Assembly: GCF_042453785.1 (NCBI RefSeq)
Contig: NC_091661.1
Location: 25,783,501 to 25,847,500, forward strand
Origin: Malus domestica
Taxonomy: Eukaryota > Streptophyta > Magnoliopsida > Rosales > Rosaceae
Length of the DNA stretch: 64,000 nucleotides
Direction of reading: 5' to 3'
Shown: one piece after another, positions 10,969 to 22,528 of the stretch
Numbering within the stretch: position 1 is the stretch's first letter
Layout: each line of letters starts with the position of its first letter
The notes under the pieces: model-generated
Seen by the model: only the letters and a program-made list of their open reading frames with translations
Database searches by the model: none
Told to the model about the DNA's origin: nothing
Translations under genes and position numbers: made by a program

Positions 10969-12533
10969 GATGCTAAACCAATAACTTCTTTAGGAATTTG
11001 ACCGCGGAGATTATTTTGGGAAAGAGCTAAAAGAAGAAGATTCCTGCATTCTCCGAGACTTTGCGGTATGTTGCCTTCTAACTTGTTTGACATGAGAAGC
11101 AACCTGGTCATTGAAGTTAGATTTCCAAGAGAAGATGGGATGATACCTGATAGTTTATTCTCGTTCAGATACAAAGCATCCAGCCTTTTCAATTTACCAA
11201 TAGAACTTGGTATTGTGCCTGTCAATAGGTTTGCCTCAGAGCCTACTGCCTCTAGGTTGATTAGATTTCCGATTCCTATGGGAATTCTTCCGCGAATCTG
11301 GTTATGACCAAATACCATTTGCATGAGCTTTGTTGAGAGATTGCTGATGGATTCAGGTAGTACTCCTCCAAAATTATTGACACTAAAATCAAAGATTGTT
11401 AATTTGGTGGCATTAACTAGAGAAGATATGAAATCCAAGTCACCTTCCTCATCATTTCCAAGATTGTTATGGGCAAGTGTTAACACATACAAATTTGACA
11501 GGCGTGCTAGACTAGGCACTTTTCCTGTAAACTCATTGAATAAGATTAAAAAAAGTGAAAGGCTTGAGGCATTGGAGATTGAATTCGGTATCGGTCCACT
11601 GAATTTGTTGGACCAAAAATAAAATTCTTGGAGGTTTGGAAATATAGTGTGGCCCAACCCAGGAGGAAGAGTTCCATGCAGTTCGTTTAGAACCACAGAA
11701 ATGACTGTAATTGATGAGAGGTTGTATATGGAGGGAGGGATGGTACCATTCAAATAATTTTGACCCAATGCAAGATATGTTAGACTTTTCAACTGGCCAA
11801 GGCTATTCGGAATGCCTCCATGCAGATTAATTTCTTCCACATCTAGTGCCTGGGGAGAAGAAAGATTTCCAAAAGAAGGTGGGATTTCCCCACTTAAATT
11901 GTTTTTTCTTAAAACAAGTACCTGAAGCTTGGACAAGGAGCCAATTTCAATTGGAATTTTACCCCTAAGATGGTTTCCATTTATGCGAAGTATTTGGAGG
12001 TTAGAGCAACGTGATATGTTGAATGGAATATCACCACTGAAGGAGTTGTTATCAAGGCGTAGTTGTTGCAGACGGAACAAACGACCAATTTCTTGAGGGA
12101 TGGTGTTGTTGAAGCTGTTGTTTTGGAGGTTTAAATTTCTGAGAAAGCTCAAGTTTCCAATGTGGGGAGATAGCTGACCGTACAGCCGGCTTGATTGGAG
12201 ATCCAGCACGGTGACTCTCCGGTGCCTACGGCCACAAACAATACCTTGCCACTGACAGAAGTGGAGGGATTCATTCCAGGAGCTAAGAATGCCCAGTGGA
12301 TCGTTCACGATTTCAGCTTTAAATGCAAGTAAAGACTATCTATCCGTCTCATTCCCCACTAGATGTAAGGAGGATAAATTAACCATCAAGAGAAACAGTT
12401 GCATGAGAATTGATCAGATGCTAATAATGATACCCGAGAACCCTATGTATGCACTCTGCGAAATAAAGCTCGAGTTGTGAACCAGAGAGGCTAAGTTTTT
12501 ACAAGAAAAAACCTTTGCAAAAATTATTGAAAA

Positions 12534-12681
12534 GGGGTGTGATATCCACACACCCCATTTTACTTCTCACACACCTTTCTAATTTTCGACCGTCGGATCG
12601 GATGAATTGAAGAAAATCAACGGATAGAAATTAACAAGGGGTGTGTGAGAAGTAATTTGGGGTGTGTGGATAACACACCCC
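12534..12681. mobile_element. 148-bp MITE with 9-bp target duplication
   Basis: Flanked by TATTGAAAA at 12525-12533 and 12682-12690. The terminal inverted repeats of about 48 bp begin GGGGTGTG and contain ATCCACACACCCCA with only a few mismatches, so nearly the whole element is a hairpin. A 9-bp duplication points to the Mutator (MULE) superfamily. It sits about 90 bp upstream of the ancestral start of RLK copy 2. Confidence 0.85.
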
Positions 12682-12959
12682 TATTGAAAAATGCAAAAAT
12701 TCTAGGCTTTGTTCAATGAACCTAACAAAGATACTTTGTGGAGTGAGACATTCTCCAATATTTAACACTGTTAGTGTTATCATTATGGCCGTGGCCCTAT
12801 GTGGGATTGACCAATTGCAACGATCAGCTTCGAGAAGTCGAGGACTCATATTTCTAAACTTTACCATTATTCTAGATTGAAGGTCACGACTCACGGCACC
12901 CAAGCCATAATGATTTCTCTTCTCTTGAGTGCAATGATTTCTCTTAGGGAAATGTGAGT

Positions 12960-13690
12960 CTCCGCCCACGTATGAGTCTTTTCTTAAAATTCCAATACCG
13001 CCACCAACACAATAAAAAAATTAAAAAAATCACAATTAAACTTGATATTTTTTCTTTTTCTCTCCGTCTTCTCTCTGCCTGATGAAAACCAGAAGCAATG
13101 CTTCCCAAGTTCCAGTTGCTTCACTCCTCTCTGAAATTGATAACCATGGCAGCCAAGTTGTAAAAAAATCCATGAAAAAACTCTCTAAACCCCAAAACTG
13201 AATTGTGTAATCGGATATAAAAATATGAAGTTTGAATCTTTAGCAAAAAAAAAAAAAAAAAAAAAAATCCCAAGATCTAAATCTCCGTCTACGTTTCTCT
13301 CTATCCAAAATTTTAGTTCTTTAATGGGCTTCTATATCTACCTTATCAACTTCTGCTGGCATGAGATGATGAGATGTTGGTGGTGTGGAATTAAAGAAGC
13401 AAACCCGCTTAGGACTGATTGAGTTCCTTCCTTTTAGATTTTTTTACGTCAATAAATTTGTTATCGTAACTTTTAATTTCTAAATCTTCTGCACTATATT
13501 AGCCATGGCCCAAGTTCATATAGATAGCAGAAATGGCTTTTTTTGCAGACTTCTGGATTCATCAGTTTGGGAAGGACGTGAAAAGAGTTAAAATAGGTGG
13601 GTTAACTTTTTTTATTGTGTTAGTGGCGGGACCCATATATTATTTTGATTTTTTTAAGGAAGGTGCATAAGTGGGCGGCGGGTTCCATGC
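12960..13690. mobile_element. Probable long-TIR DNA element with gene-like cargo
   Basis: 12970-13025 and the reverse complement of about 13600-13680 match over some 60-70 bp with indels. They share CCGCCCAC followed by TATG, then CTTAAAA, then CCGCCACCAACACAATAA (CCGCCACTAACACAATAA on the other side). The interior has a pyrimidine-rich leader, a small ATG ORF (13082-13201), an A tract near 13246-13267 and T-rich sequence. I could not find a clean target duplication, so the exact ends are approximate. The architecture suggests a Mutator-like or other TIR element that captured a gene fragment. Confidence 0.5.
13082..13201 (+). CDS. Orphan 39-codon ORF inside the long-TIR element
   Basis: ATG to TGA, encoding a short basic peptide beginning MKTRSNASQVPVASLL and ending KKLSKPQN. 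A pyrimidine-rich stretch typical of a plant 5' leader precedes it. It may be a captured first exon, but I do not recognise the parent gene. Expression is unknown and it may well be non-coding. Confidence 0.25.
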   Translation: MKTRSNASQVPVASLLSEIDNHGSQVVKKSMKKLSKPQN

Positions 13691-13830
13691 ATGACTTTCA
13701 TACTGTCTTCGATCTTTCTTTGAAGATTCGTTGACAAGTCTTTGATACGTTTCTCTTGCATTTTTAAGTGCAATGGCATAATTTTGTAACAGCACGTACC
13801 TCGGTTGATAACGAAGGTTGTTGCCTTCAT

Positions 13831-14067
13831 TTATGGTTTGTATATCTTTGTCTGCTTGTATCTGAAGTAAGCATCCATGAAGCTCAGCAGATCATGATCT
13901 GCTGTTGAGTCCACTAGCAAATTGATCTGTGGCAGTGGGTATGGGTCATTCTGATAAGCCTTTGTTAGGTATGTGAAGTCCACGCACACTCTCCACTTAC
14001 CATTTTCTACGCTCATTTGTTTACTTTTTTTGTCAATTACACTCATTTGAAGGCGAAACTTTACCAC
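13831..14067 (-). pseudogene. Ty3-gypsy reverse transcriptase fragment
   Basis: Minus-strand translation contains NGKWRVCVDFTYLTKAYQND, then YPLPQINLLVDSTADHDLLS and FMDAY. This resembles the RT segment (WRMCVDF.DLNKA...YPLP.ID.LVD...LSF.DA) of Ty3-gypsy elements. No LTR, integrase or RNase H is attached. A small relic in the spacer between the long-TIR element and the copia element. Confidence 0.75.
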
Positions 14068-14434
14068 GCTTTTCGTAGTGCAGCAACTCTAATGGAGTGT
14101 GATGTGTAAGTACAAAGGGGATATTTTTGTGAGTGCACTTTCCTACTAATGCCCATATAATAATTCCATTATCCCGATCAAAATTGAAAAATGTTATTTT
14201 TTTTTTCTTTCTAGAAAGATCGTGTTCAGTCTCTTCAGTGGATTCTTCTTTCTTATGGTTTTCACTAGAAATATTACCTATGCAGTGCTGTGGGATTAAT
14301 TAAGTACGATTACAAGAGGAAGCTGAATAAAATGTAAAAAGTTATACATTGAGATAGTTGGCCGCTTTTCAGCCTTCTTCGTATTGCACCTTCTTCGTAT
14401 GTGAAACAATTCAAGACACCCAACAATCTCTTTC

Positions 14435-14588
14435 AGAAGAGAATGCTTTGAATGATGATATATTCTTCTCAATAAGAGGAACTTATAGGTGTACAACCCT
14501 AACATAAAAGGAAAGAAAAACTAATTACAAGTGATTACATGGGATTACATATCAATTAGGGATCCTACCTAAAATACAAAAGTCAACA
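14435..14588 (-). repeat. Copia 3' LTR
   Basis: 154 bp, apparently identical to 18566-18719. On the minus strand it follows the polypurine tract. Confidence 0.93.
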
Positions 14589-14595
14589 CTCCCCC

Positions 14596-15987
14596 TCAAG
14601 TTGGTGCATATATGTCGCTCATGCCCAACTTGTGTAAGAAACTTGAAAACTTGTGACTCGAAACAGCTTTTGTGAGGATATCTGCCAACTGATCTTCTGT
14701 TCTTATCGCTGGTACTTCAATTATTTTCCCTTCCAATTTTTCTTTGATGAAGAACCGATCAACTTCAACATGCTTTGTTCTATCATGTTGTACCGGATTA
14801 TGTGCAATGTCACGAGCAGCTTTATTATCACAAAATAATTTCATGGGTTGATCATCTTGTATACCCAAATCGCTTAACAGAAGCTTAAGCCACAAAATTT
14901 CACAAATCCCCAAAGCCATACCTTTGTATTCTGCTTCTGCACTGGAACGGGCAACCACATTCTGTTTCTTACTTCTCCATGTAACCAAGTTACCATCAAC
15001 AAACGTAAAGTAACCTGATGTTGAGCGTCTATCATCAATGGAACCAGCCCAGTCTGCATCAGTATAACCTTCAACACTAAAGTGATTATTCCTCTTAAAC
15101 AAAATTCCTTTGCCCGGACTTCCCTTCAAATATCGCAATATTCTCGTCACGGCATTCATATGTTGTTCTCCAGGATCATGCATGTATTGACTCACTACAC
15201 TCAAGGCATAAGCAAGGTCCGGTCTTGTGTGTGCCAAATACATCAAACGACCTATTAACATTTGGTATCTTCCTTTGTCAATTGGTACTTGATTATGATC
15301 AACACTAAGCTTCAATCCTTCTTCTAATGGTGTAGCTACTGGCTGACAAGCTGACATGCCAGTTTCGTGCAACAAATCAATAATATACTTCCTCTGAGAC
15401 AAGAAAATTCCAGAACTGCTTCTCGACACCTCAATCCCTAAAAAATATTTCAGGGATCCAAGGTCCTTCATTTCAAATTCTGTAGACAGGTATCTTTGCA
15501 AGGCCGCACGTTCTTCTGGATCATTACCTGTTACCACCATATCGTCTACATACACAATAAGTGCAGTAAGCTTCCCATTCTGTCTTTTCAGGAACAAAGT
15601 ATGATCAGAGTTACTTTGTCTGTAACCAAATGCTCTCATAGATTTCGTGAATCTTCCAAACCATGCTCGAGGGGACTGCTTCAAACCATACAAGGATTTC
15701 TTCAATCTACACACTTTTCTTTTGTATTTATTTGGAGCATTACATCCCGGTGGAAGATCCATATAAATTTCTTCTGTCAAGTCTCCATGCAAGAAAGCAT
15801 TCTTCACATCGAACTGTTGTAAGGGCCAATTAAGATTTGCAGCCAAGGACAACAAAACACGAATTGTGTTGATCTTAGCTACAGGTGCAAATGTATCTGT
15901 GTAGTCGATTCCATATTTTTGAGTGTATCCTTTTGCTACCAGTCTTGCCTTGAAACGATCCACCGTCCCATCTGCTTTGTATTTCAC
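14596..15987 (-). pseudogene. Copia reverse transcriptase/RNase H domain
   Basis: An open stretch of 463 codons. It begins in the RT N-terminus (KARLVAKGYTQ), has QQFDVKNAFLHGDL, the active-site YVDDMV, LMYLAHTRPDLAYA and the RNase H region with ADWAGS and ADILTKA. The natural reading frame continues upstream, but a TAA at about 15990 replaces the tryptophan expected in the CKWVYTVK-type motif, so the polyprotein is interrupted. The domain itself looks complete. Confidence 0.9.
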
Positions 15988-15996
15988 AGTATAGAC

Positions 15997-17219
15997 TTAT
16001 TTGCATCCCACAGGTTTCTTACCAGCTAGCAAATCTGTGATCTCCCAGGTAGCATTCTTCTTCAAAGACTTCAACTCTTCATTCATTGCTACTTGCCAAC
16101 GTGGATCGGTTAAAGCCTCCTGCACACTGTTAGGAATATATACAGTAGATAATTGATGCATAAACGACTTATTTGATTCTGACAGGTGACTGGTAGACAC
16201 ATAATTACTTAACGGGTATAACACATTAGACTCAGGGTTGGGCTTACTCACCGGATACCTAGTTTTGCATTTAGGGTCGGCTTCATAAGTAAGTTTAGGA
16301 ATACCTCGGTTGACGCGATCAGGGAGACGACATAGTGGTGATGCATCCGGGATCGAAGACGATTGATTATGGTTATTGGGACTCAAGATCGACTGTGACG
16401 TAGCTAGCGACACATGGCTGTCCGGTGGTGAGGAAACTGGCAGTGAGCTATCAGGCAGTGAGTTATCTGGCGATGTCGACTCGTCCCTTTCAAGGTTTTC
16501 AACATTGTTTCCATGTGAATGATCACCACTTGTCTCCAAGACATTACCACTTAATTCCAATTCATTCACATCATTATTTTCGTTTGAATGATCACCACTT
16601 ATTTCCAAGACATCACCACTTAAATCCAAATCATTCACTCTATCTATATCTAGAATAGTATAATCAAGAGTTTGAACTTCTTTCTGATTCTCCCCATGAA
16701 GTGAAGACTCGGGATTGGCAAAGTACATATCATTCTCATGAAACGCAACATCCATAGTGACAAACAACTTATTCGTCGGTGGGTGATAACAACGGTATCC
16801 TTTCTGCCTTGATGCATACCCCACAAACACACATCGTAAGGCTCGAGGTTCAAGCTTACTTCGATGTTGTTTATGAAGATGAACGAAGGCCACACAACCA
16901 AACACATGAGGTGGAAGATTAGGGACTGCAGGAGCATCAACATATGAAGAAAGTGCCTGAAGGGGTGTCTGAAAATCAACCGATCGGGATGGAACACGAT
17001 TAATGAGATACGCAGCTGAGGTGAGAGCTTCTCCCCAATAGGATAACGGGAGACGAGCCTCGAATAAAGAAGCACGAACAACCTCCAGAAGCTGACGGTT
17101 TTTGCGTTCGGCAACCCCATTTTATTGTGGAGTATATGGACATGTAGTTTGATGAACAATCTCATGATGATCAAGAAAGGCACGAAGTTCAGAGTTAACA
17201 TATTCGCCATCATTATCAC
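15997..17219 (-). pseudogene. Copia integrase C-terminal part and linker, frameshifted
   Basis: 15997-16905 is open and contains the integrase-to-RT linker (FGCVAFVHLHKQHRSKLEPR, then FVGYAS..KGYRCY) and a long Ser/Asp/Asn-rich spacer with repeated SGDVLE/SGNVLE units. The integrase core between about 16900 and 17310 is spread over other frames with at least one in-frame stop near 17128 and a disrupted region near 17220-17260. Confidence 0.8.
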
Positions 17220-17319
17220 TCATGAGAACCTGTATTTGTGACTTATATTATACTTGTACCATTTTGTAAAACTATTGAAACAAAGAAGTAACTTCACATT
17301 TGGATTTCATCAAACAAAC

Positions 17320-18207
17320 TCAAGTCATACGTGTGCAGTCATCAATAAAAGTAACAAACCAATGAGCACCACCAAATGTAGCAGTTTTAGATGGACCCCA
17401 AACATCAGAATAAATTATCATAAATGGAACAGAACTTTTATTCAAACTGGATGGAAACGAAGCACGATGACTTTTAGCTAGTTCACAAACACCACATTTA
17501 AAGCTAGAAACATCATGCTTAACAAATAGGCTAGGAAACAACCTTCGTAGATAGCCGAAAGAAGCATGTCCAAGTTGACGATGCCACAACCAAACCTCCG
17601 AAGCTTTATTCCTATCCCCCGGATTTCCGTCCACTGCAAGAGCGTGAGTCAACATTCGAGAACTGTTTGATGTCAGCTCCAAGTAGTAGAGCTTCCCCTT
17701 CCTAATACCATAACCAATCGTCTTGCGAGTCCGAATATCCTTAAAAACACAAAAGGAAGGCCAAAAAATCACAAGACAATGCAGGGCGACAGTTATTTGA
17801 GCAACAGATAATAAATTATAGTCAAGAGAAGGAACAACAAGCACGGTATCAAGACTAAGGGTATCTGACAGGGAGACAGTGCCTTCTCCAATAATGGGAA
17901 CAACATTACCGTTGGCAACACTCACAACAGTTTTGGTGGGTGGTTTTAGGATTTGTACCTGTCTAGATTCACAAGTCATATGTTCAGTAGCACCGGAATC
18001 AATTATCCATGTATTATTCGTAACAGATGCAGAAACTTTTAAAGCCTTACCTTTGTTACCTGTATTAGAATCTATTTTCGATTCAACAATCGAGGTACAC
18101 GACTTGTTACAGTGGGGATCACAAGTCTTGAACTGGTCTCGATCGGTCCTACTCTCATGTCCGGTTCGGTCAAATCCATTTGAAAAAGGACAAGCACGGG
18201 GAGCCAT
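17320..18207 (-). pseudogene. Copia protease, GAG-pre-integrase and integrase N-terminal part
   Basis: Contains the aspartic protease signature WIIDSGATEHMT, then LWHRQLGHASFGYLRRLF and CGVCELAKSHR (the zinc-binding pre-integrase region) and SDVWGPS at the integrase start. The ATG at 18207 is only about 360 bp from the 5' LTR. The upstream sequence, with two similar segments sharing GACGGCGTCGCTCGCTGG, has no gag-like ORF, so gag appears deleted. Confidence 0.85.
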
Positions 18208-18565
18208 TGTGAAGTGGGTGCACTGGTTTCAATCGAATCTGGGCACGCAAAACAGATACACAGGTTGAAATCTGGGACAAATTTTAGGCAGTAGGTTGAA
18301 TCTCGGTTCGTGGTGGTGGATGTAGGGAGTGGCTCGGTGAACTCGGATCAGCAATGACGGCGTCGCTCGCTGGTTGATCGGCGCATTGCACACCTGGGTA
18401 CGTGGCGGGTAGTTCGGGTTCTCAGGTCAGCAACGACGGCGTCGCTCGCTGGTCGGACGACGCTGCACAACTGGCTGCGCGGCTGGTAGTTATGGTTTTC
18501 CGTACATAGCACGATCTCGTCTCCTCTTTCTTTTCTTTTTTTTCAAAACCTAGGCTCTGGTGCCA

Positions 18566-18719
18566 AGAAGAGAATGCTTTGAATGATGATATATTCTTCT
18601 CAATAAGAGGAACTTATAGGTGTACAACCCTAACATAAAAGGAAAGAAAAACTAATTACAAGTGATTACATGGGATTACATATCAATTAGGGATCCTACC
18701 TAAAATACAAAAGTCAACA
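18566..18719 (-). repeat. Copia 5' LTR
   Basis: 154 bp, apparently identical to 14435-14588. The primer-binding site adjoins it at 18551-18565. Confidence 0.93.
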
Positions 18720-18724
18720 CTTTC

Positions 18725-19372
18725 CACTCAACGGAATTTCAAAATTTGTAACTCTTTGCGCTATTCACCCAATTATTTATAGGGGTTTGGGTTTTAATGA
18801 AAATGAGATATAACAAATATTTAATGTAAAACACCTAATGGAGTTTTATCCGTCTAACGTGAATGTGAATTACACCTTGATCGAAACACAAATCATTGAA
18901 TAGTTTTCTTTTCTCTTAGGAAAAGTTTCACAAACTCGAAATCAGCCAACAATTTGTGAACAACAGATTCTTGAACATAATGAGAACAAAGCAGACCACA
19001 ACAAAAAGAATCAGAAAATGTAGCATGCATAAAGAAACCCAAAATTCATACTCTAAATCGAAAACTCTGACGGATCTTAGGGAGCGAAAAGAACGAATCA
19101 TTTTCGGGTCCAATGGATAGTTCATTGAGTGTCTGCTGAATTCATCGTCGAACTAGTACATGCGGTTCCTAACAGTTCGAAAGTGGGTGACGGTCTATGC
19201 TTATAAATCAAGAAAGAAAAAAAGGATCAAGGCGATTACAGCTCAAAAAAACCACAACAGACTTCTTGATTTTAAAATGGTGTTACTGAAAATAAACACA
19301 AATTGCATCGAAAATGAAAAACTAGCAAATTCTGAAAATTCGAATGAAGTGAAATGGTCCAATTTCTGAATT
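18725..19372. other. Spacer between copia element and RLK copy 3
   Basis: AT-rich. I see no coding similarity or clear repeat. It should contain the 3' flank of RLK copy 3, which reads toward it. Confidence 0.5.
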
Positions 19373-22300
19373 CTAACAATCTCTAGGCATCCTGGTACCC
19401 ATCAGCACATCCCTTATAAGACACAACTCAGATACAACAATGGTCATGTCCTTGCGCTCTCTCGGCATTGCTGAAGAACAAGCAACTCCTATTCTTGCAA
19501 GTGAAATCAAGCACTCCTCAACTTTTTGCCTTTGATCCCCACCATTTTTTTCTTCTTTTTGAAGAAGTAGCGGATCACATATTTCTTCCACGTGTTCAGG
19601 AAATGCATTCACAACAAAGCTGTGCAGATTCAGACCGTCATTGAACATGTCATCCGTTGGCCTCTTGCCTGTTAGCATCTATAGTAACAAGATTCCATAG
19701 CTATACACATCACCAGATGTTGACACCTCGCTTCCCATGCCATACTCTATAATTTAATGCACAAAAACATAGTTATGTCTTGACTGTGAATCACAAAATT
19801 AAAGCTAAAAAGAAAGATATCAGGAAAATTTACCTGGGGCAGTATAGCCTATGGAGCCTTTTATTGCATCGGAAGAGCTTTCGTGCACAGGAAATGGACG
19901 AGAAACGTCTGGGAGGAACCTTGCCAAACCAAAATCACCAACAGATGCAGTCATGTCACCACCCAAGAGAACGTTGCTCGGCTTTAAATCACAATGAACT
20001 ATCGGCATGTAAGAACCGTTGTGCAAATAATCCATAGCACACGCTACATCAATTGCAATGTTGACTATCTGAATAAGATTCAGATTTTTCTGCAGATTGG
20101 TTGGATTGTTAACCCGTTGAGCTGAATTATGCAGCCAGTCGTTGACGCTTCCGTTCACCTTGAACTCGTAAACCAGAGCTTTGAAATCGTTTCCTTGAGA
20201 ATCAATGCTTGAACAAGCAGTCAGTAGTTTGACAAGATTTCGGTGCCTAATGCTTTTCAAGGCTTCACATTCAGCTATGAAACTTTTAGAAGCCCTTGAA
20301 TTTTGACTGAGTACTTTCACTGCAACAATTCTTTGTTCATGCTGATTGAGAATTGCCTTGAATACAGACCCAAAACTTCCACCACCAATCAAATTCGCAG
20401 CCGAGAACCCATCTGTTGCTTTATGGAGATCTCCATAAGACAATTCCAAGAGTGAAACCATTAGATACGATCCTGAAGTTGAGTTAAGTGCTCTCACTTT
20501 TCTTGATCGGCAAAGAAGCACAACGGACAACACTAAGATCAACCCAATAACCCCACCAGAAACTGAGAGAATTATTTTGAGCCTAGAAGATAAGCCTTGC
20601 TTAGATTGCTTGGAGATGCATTGGGGCAATCTTAAAGAAGGAATACCTCCACAAATCCTTGAGTTTCCCATGACAGAAAACGCACTTGTGTTCTCGAAAA
20701 CTCCTTTCATTGGTAATGCACCTTCAAAATCATTAAACGAGAGGTTCAATTTCAGCAAGAAGTGGAATCTCTCCAAATAGTCGGGAATTCTGCCAGATAA
20801 GTTGTTGTGAGAGAGGTCGAAATTCTCAATCCCTCTCAAAGAGCTCAAGGATTCAGGAATGGTCCCCTGCAATGAGTTTCCACTCAGATTCAGAGTTGCC
20901 AAACTTGTACAACTCCCTAAACTTCGTGGAATCTCACCAGATAACTTATTGTCAGAAACATCCAAGTAAACTAGATGCATCAAGTTGCTTACCTCCATTG
21001 GTATGGATCCAGTAAGCTTGTTGATGGATAGATCCAAAAATTGTGACAGGGATGCTAAACCAATAACTTCTTTAGGAATTTGACCGCGAAGATTATTTTG
21101 GGAAAGAACTAGAAGTAGAAGATTCCTGCATTCTCCGAGACTTTGCGGTATGTTGCCTTCTAATTTGTTTGACATGAGAATCAACTCGGTCATTGAAGTT
21201 AGATTTCCAAGAGAAGATGGGATGGTACCTGATAGTTTATTCTCGTTCAGATACAGAGCATCCAACCTTTTTAGTTTACCAATAGAACTTGGTATTATGC
21301 CTGTCAATAGGTTTCCCTCAGAGGCTAGTGACTCCAAGTTAACTAGATTTCCGATCCCAACGGGAATTCTTCCATGTATCTGGTTATGACCAAATACCAG
21401 TGTGTTGAGCTCTGTTGAGAGATTGCCGATGGATTCAGGTAGCACTCCTCCAAAATTATTGCCACTAAAATCAAACTCTGTCAATTTGGTGCAATTAACT
21501 AGAGAAGAGATGAAATCCAAGTCACCTTCCTCATCATTTCCAAGATTGTTATCGGAAAGTGTTAACAAATACAGATTTGGCAGGCGTGCAAGACTAGGCA
21601 CTTTTCCTGTAAACTCGTTGAATGAGATTAAAAAAAGTGAAAGGTTTGAGGCATTGGAGATTGAATTTGGTATGGGTCCACTGAATTGGTTGGACCAGAA
21701 ATAAAAGTGTTGGAGGTTTGGAAATATAGTGTGGCCTAACCCAGGGGGAAGAGTTCCATGCAGTTCGTTTAGGTACACATAAATGTGTGTAATTGATGAG
21801 AGGTTGTATATGGAGGGAAGGATGGTACCATTCAAATAATTTTGACCCAATGAAAGATATGTTAGTCTTTTCAACTGGCCAAGGCTATTCGGAATACCTC
21901 CAAGCAGATTATTTTCTTCCACAGATAACACCTGGAGAGAAGAAAGATTTCCAAAAGAAGGTGGGATTTCCCCACTTAAAGTGTTTTTGCTTAAAGCAAG
22001 TACCTGAAGCTTGGACAAGGAGCTAATTTCAATTGGAAGTTTACCCCTAAGATGGTTTCCAGCTATGTGAAGTATTTGGAGGTTAGAGCAACGTGATATG
22101 TTGAATGGAATATCACCACTGAAGGAGTTGTTACCAAGGCGTATTTGTTGCAGATGGAACAAATGACCAACTTCTTCAGGGATGGTGTTGTTGAAGTTGT
22201 TGTTTTGGAGGTTTAAAATTCTGAGAAAGCTCAAGTTTCCAATGTGGGGAGGTAGCTGACCATTCAGCCGGCTTGATTCAAGGTCCAGCACGGTGACTCT

Positions 22301-22528
22301 CTGGTGTCTGCGGCCACAAGCAATGCCTTGCCACTGGCAGAAGTGGAGGGATTCATTCCAAGAGCTAAGAATGCCCAGTGGGTCGTTCATGATTTTAGCT
22401 TTAAATGCAAGCAATGACTGTCTATCTGTCTCATTCCCTCCTATACGTAAGGAGGATGAAGTGATCATAAGGAGAAACAGTTGCATGATAATATAACAGA
22501 TGCTAATAACGATACCCGAGAACCCCAT
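19373..22528 (-). pseudogene. LRR-XII receptor-like kinase, nearly complete, one nonsense codon (RLK copy 3)
   Basis: Two exons: 22528-19834 and 19746-19373, with an 87-bp GT-AG intron in the kinase, the usual place for this family. The ATG at 22528 gives a signal peptide. An LRR cap follows (W...C.W.GIAC, about residues 60-75), then about 20 LRRs, a transmembrane helix (SGGVIGLILVLSVVLLC), and a kinase with GGGSFGSVF, VAVKVL, HCDLKPSN (non-RD) and GDFGLARF. FLS2, EFR and Xa21 belong to this class, which perceives microbial patterns at the plasma membrane. TAG at 19681-19679 replaces the GAG of LLLEMLTGK, giving a predicted 920 residues instead of 1022 and removing kinase subdomains X-XI. No other lesion is visible. 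It may be a recent pseudogene or a truncated receptor. Confidence 0.9.

Larger units (their letters stand above)
8062..12446 (-). pseudogene. LRR-XII receptor-like kinase pseudogene (RLK copy 2), split by a solo LTR
   Basis: Same architecture as RLK copy 3: leader, LRR cap with SSWNESLHFCQWQGIVCG, LRR array (12308-10974, then 9928-9600), transmembrane segment (about 9490-9370), non-RD kinase and a second exon ending at 8062. Lesions I can see: the ancestral ATG has become ATA (12446-12444); a TGA follows in the leader; a 1035-bp LTR insertion lies at 9934-10968; a TTA codon has become TGA in FNDFEGA(L)PMKG near 9594; a 17-bp tandem duplication (9163-9179 and 9180-9196) shifts the frame after VAVKVLNL; the catalytic motif reads RCDLKPSN instead of HCDLKPSN; and a further frameshift follows after DPVLVQIEE. 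Certainly non-functional. The intron lies at about 8474-8690. Confidence 0.93.
14435..18719 (-). mobile_element. Ty1-copia retrotransposon, 4285 bp, defective
   Basis: Two 154-bp LTRs (14435-14588 and 18566-18719) look identical by eye. They are flanked by CTTTC at 14430-14434 and 18720-18724, a clean 5-bp target duplication. Read on the minus strand the LTR begins TGTTGAC and ends TTCTCTTCT, so the 3' end is not the usual CA. A primer-binding site TGGCACCAGAGCCTA (a variant of the initiator-Met type) abuts the 5' LTR at 18551-18565, and a polypurine tract TTGAGGGGGAG precedes the 3' LTR. Domain order protease, integrase, RT, RNase H is that of copia. Coding is interrupted by stops and frameshifts, and there is almost no room for gag upstream of protease. 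Confidence 0.95.

Noticed and set aside
11068-11622. Plus-strand frames opposite the LRR arrays (also near 21150-21704 and 26891-27553)
   Set aside because: Mirror images of LRR codons on the other strand with no independent features.
15496-15822. 108-codon plus-strand frame in the copia element
   Set aside because: Antisense of the reverse transcriptase domain.
19820-22528. 902-codon frame ending GKFS as the RLK copy 3 product
   Set aside because: The last codons are intron read-through; the GT donor at 19833-19832 and the AG acceptor before 19746 match the family intron.
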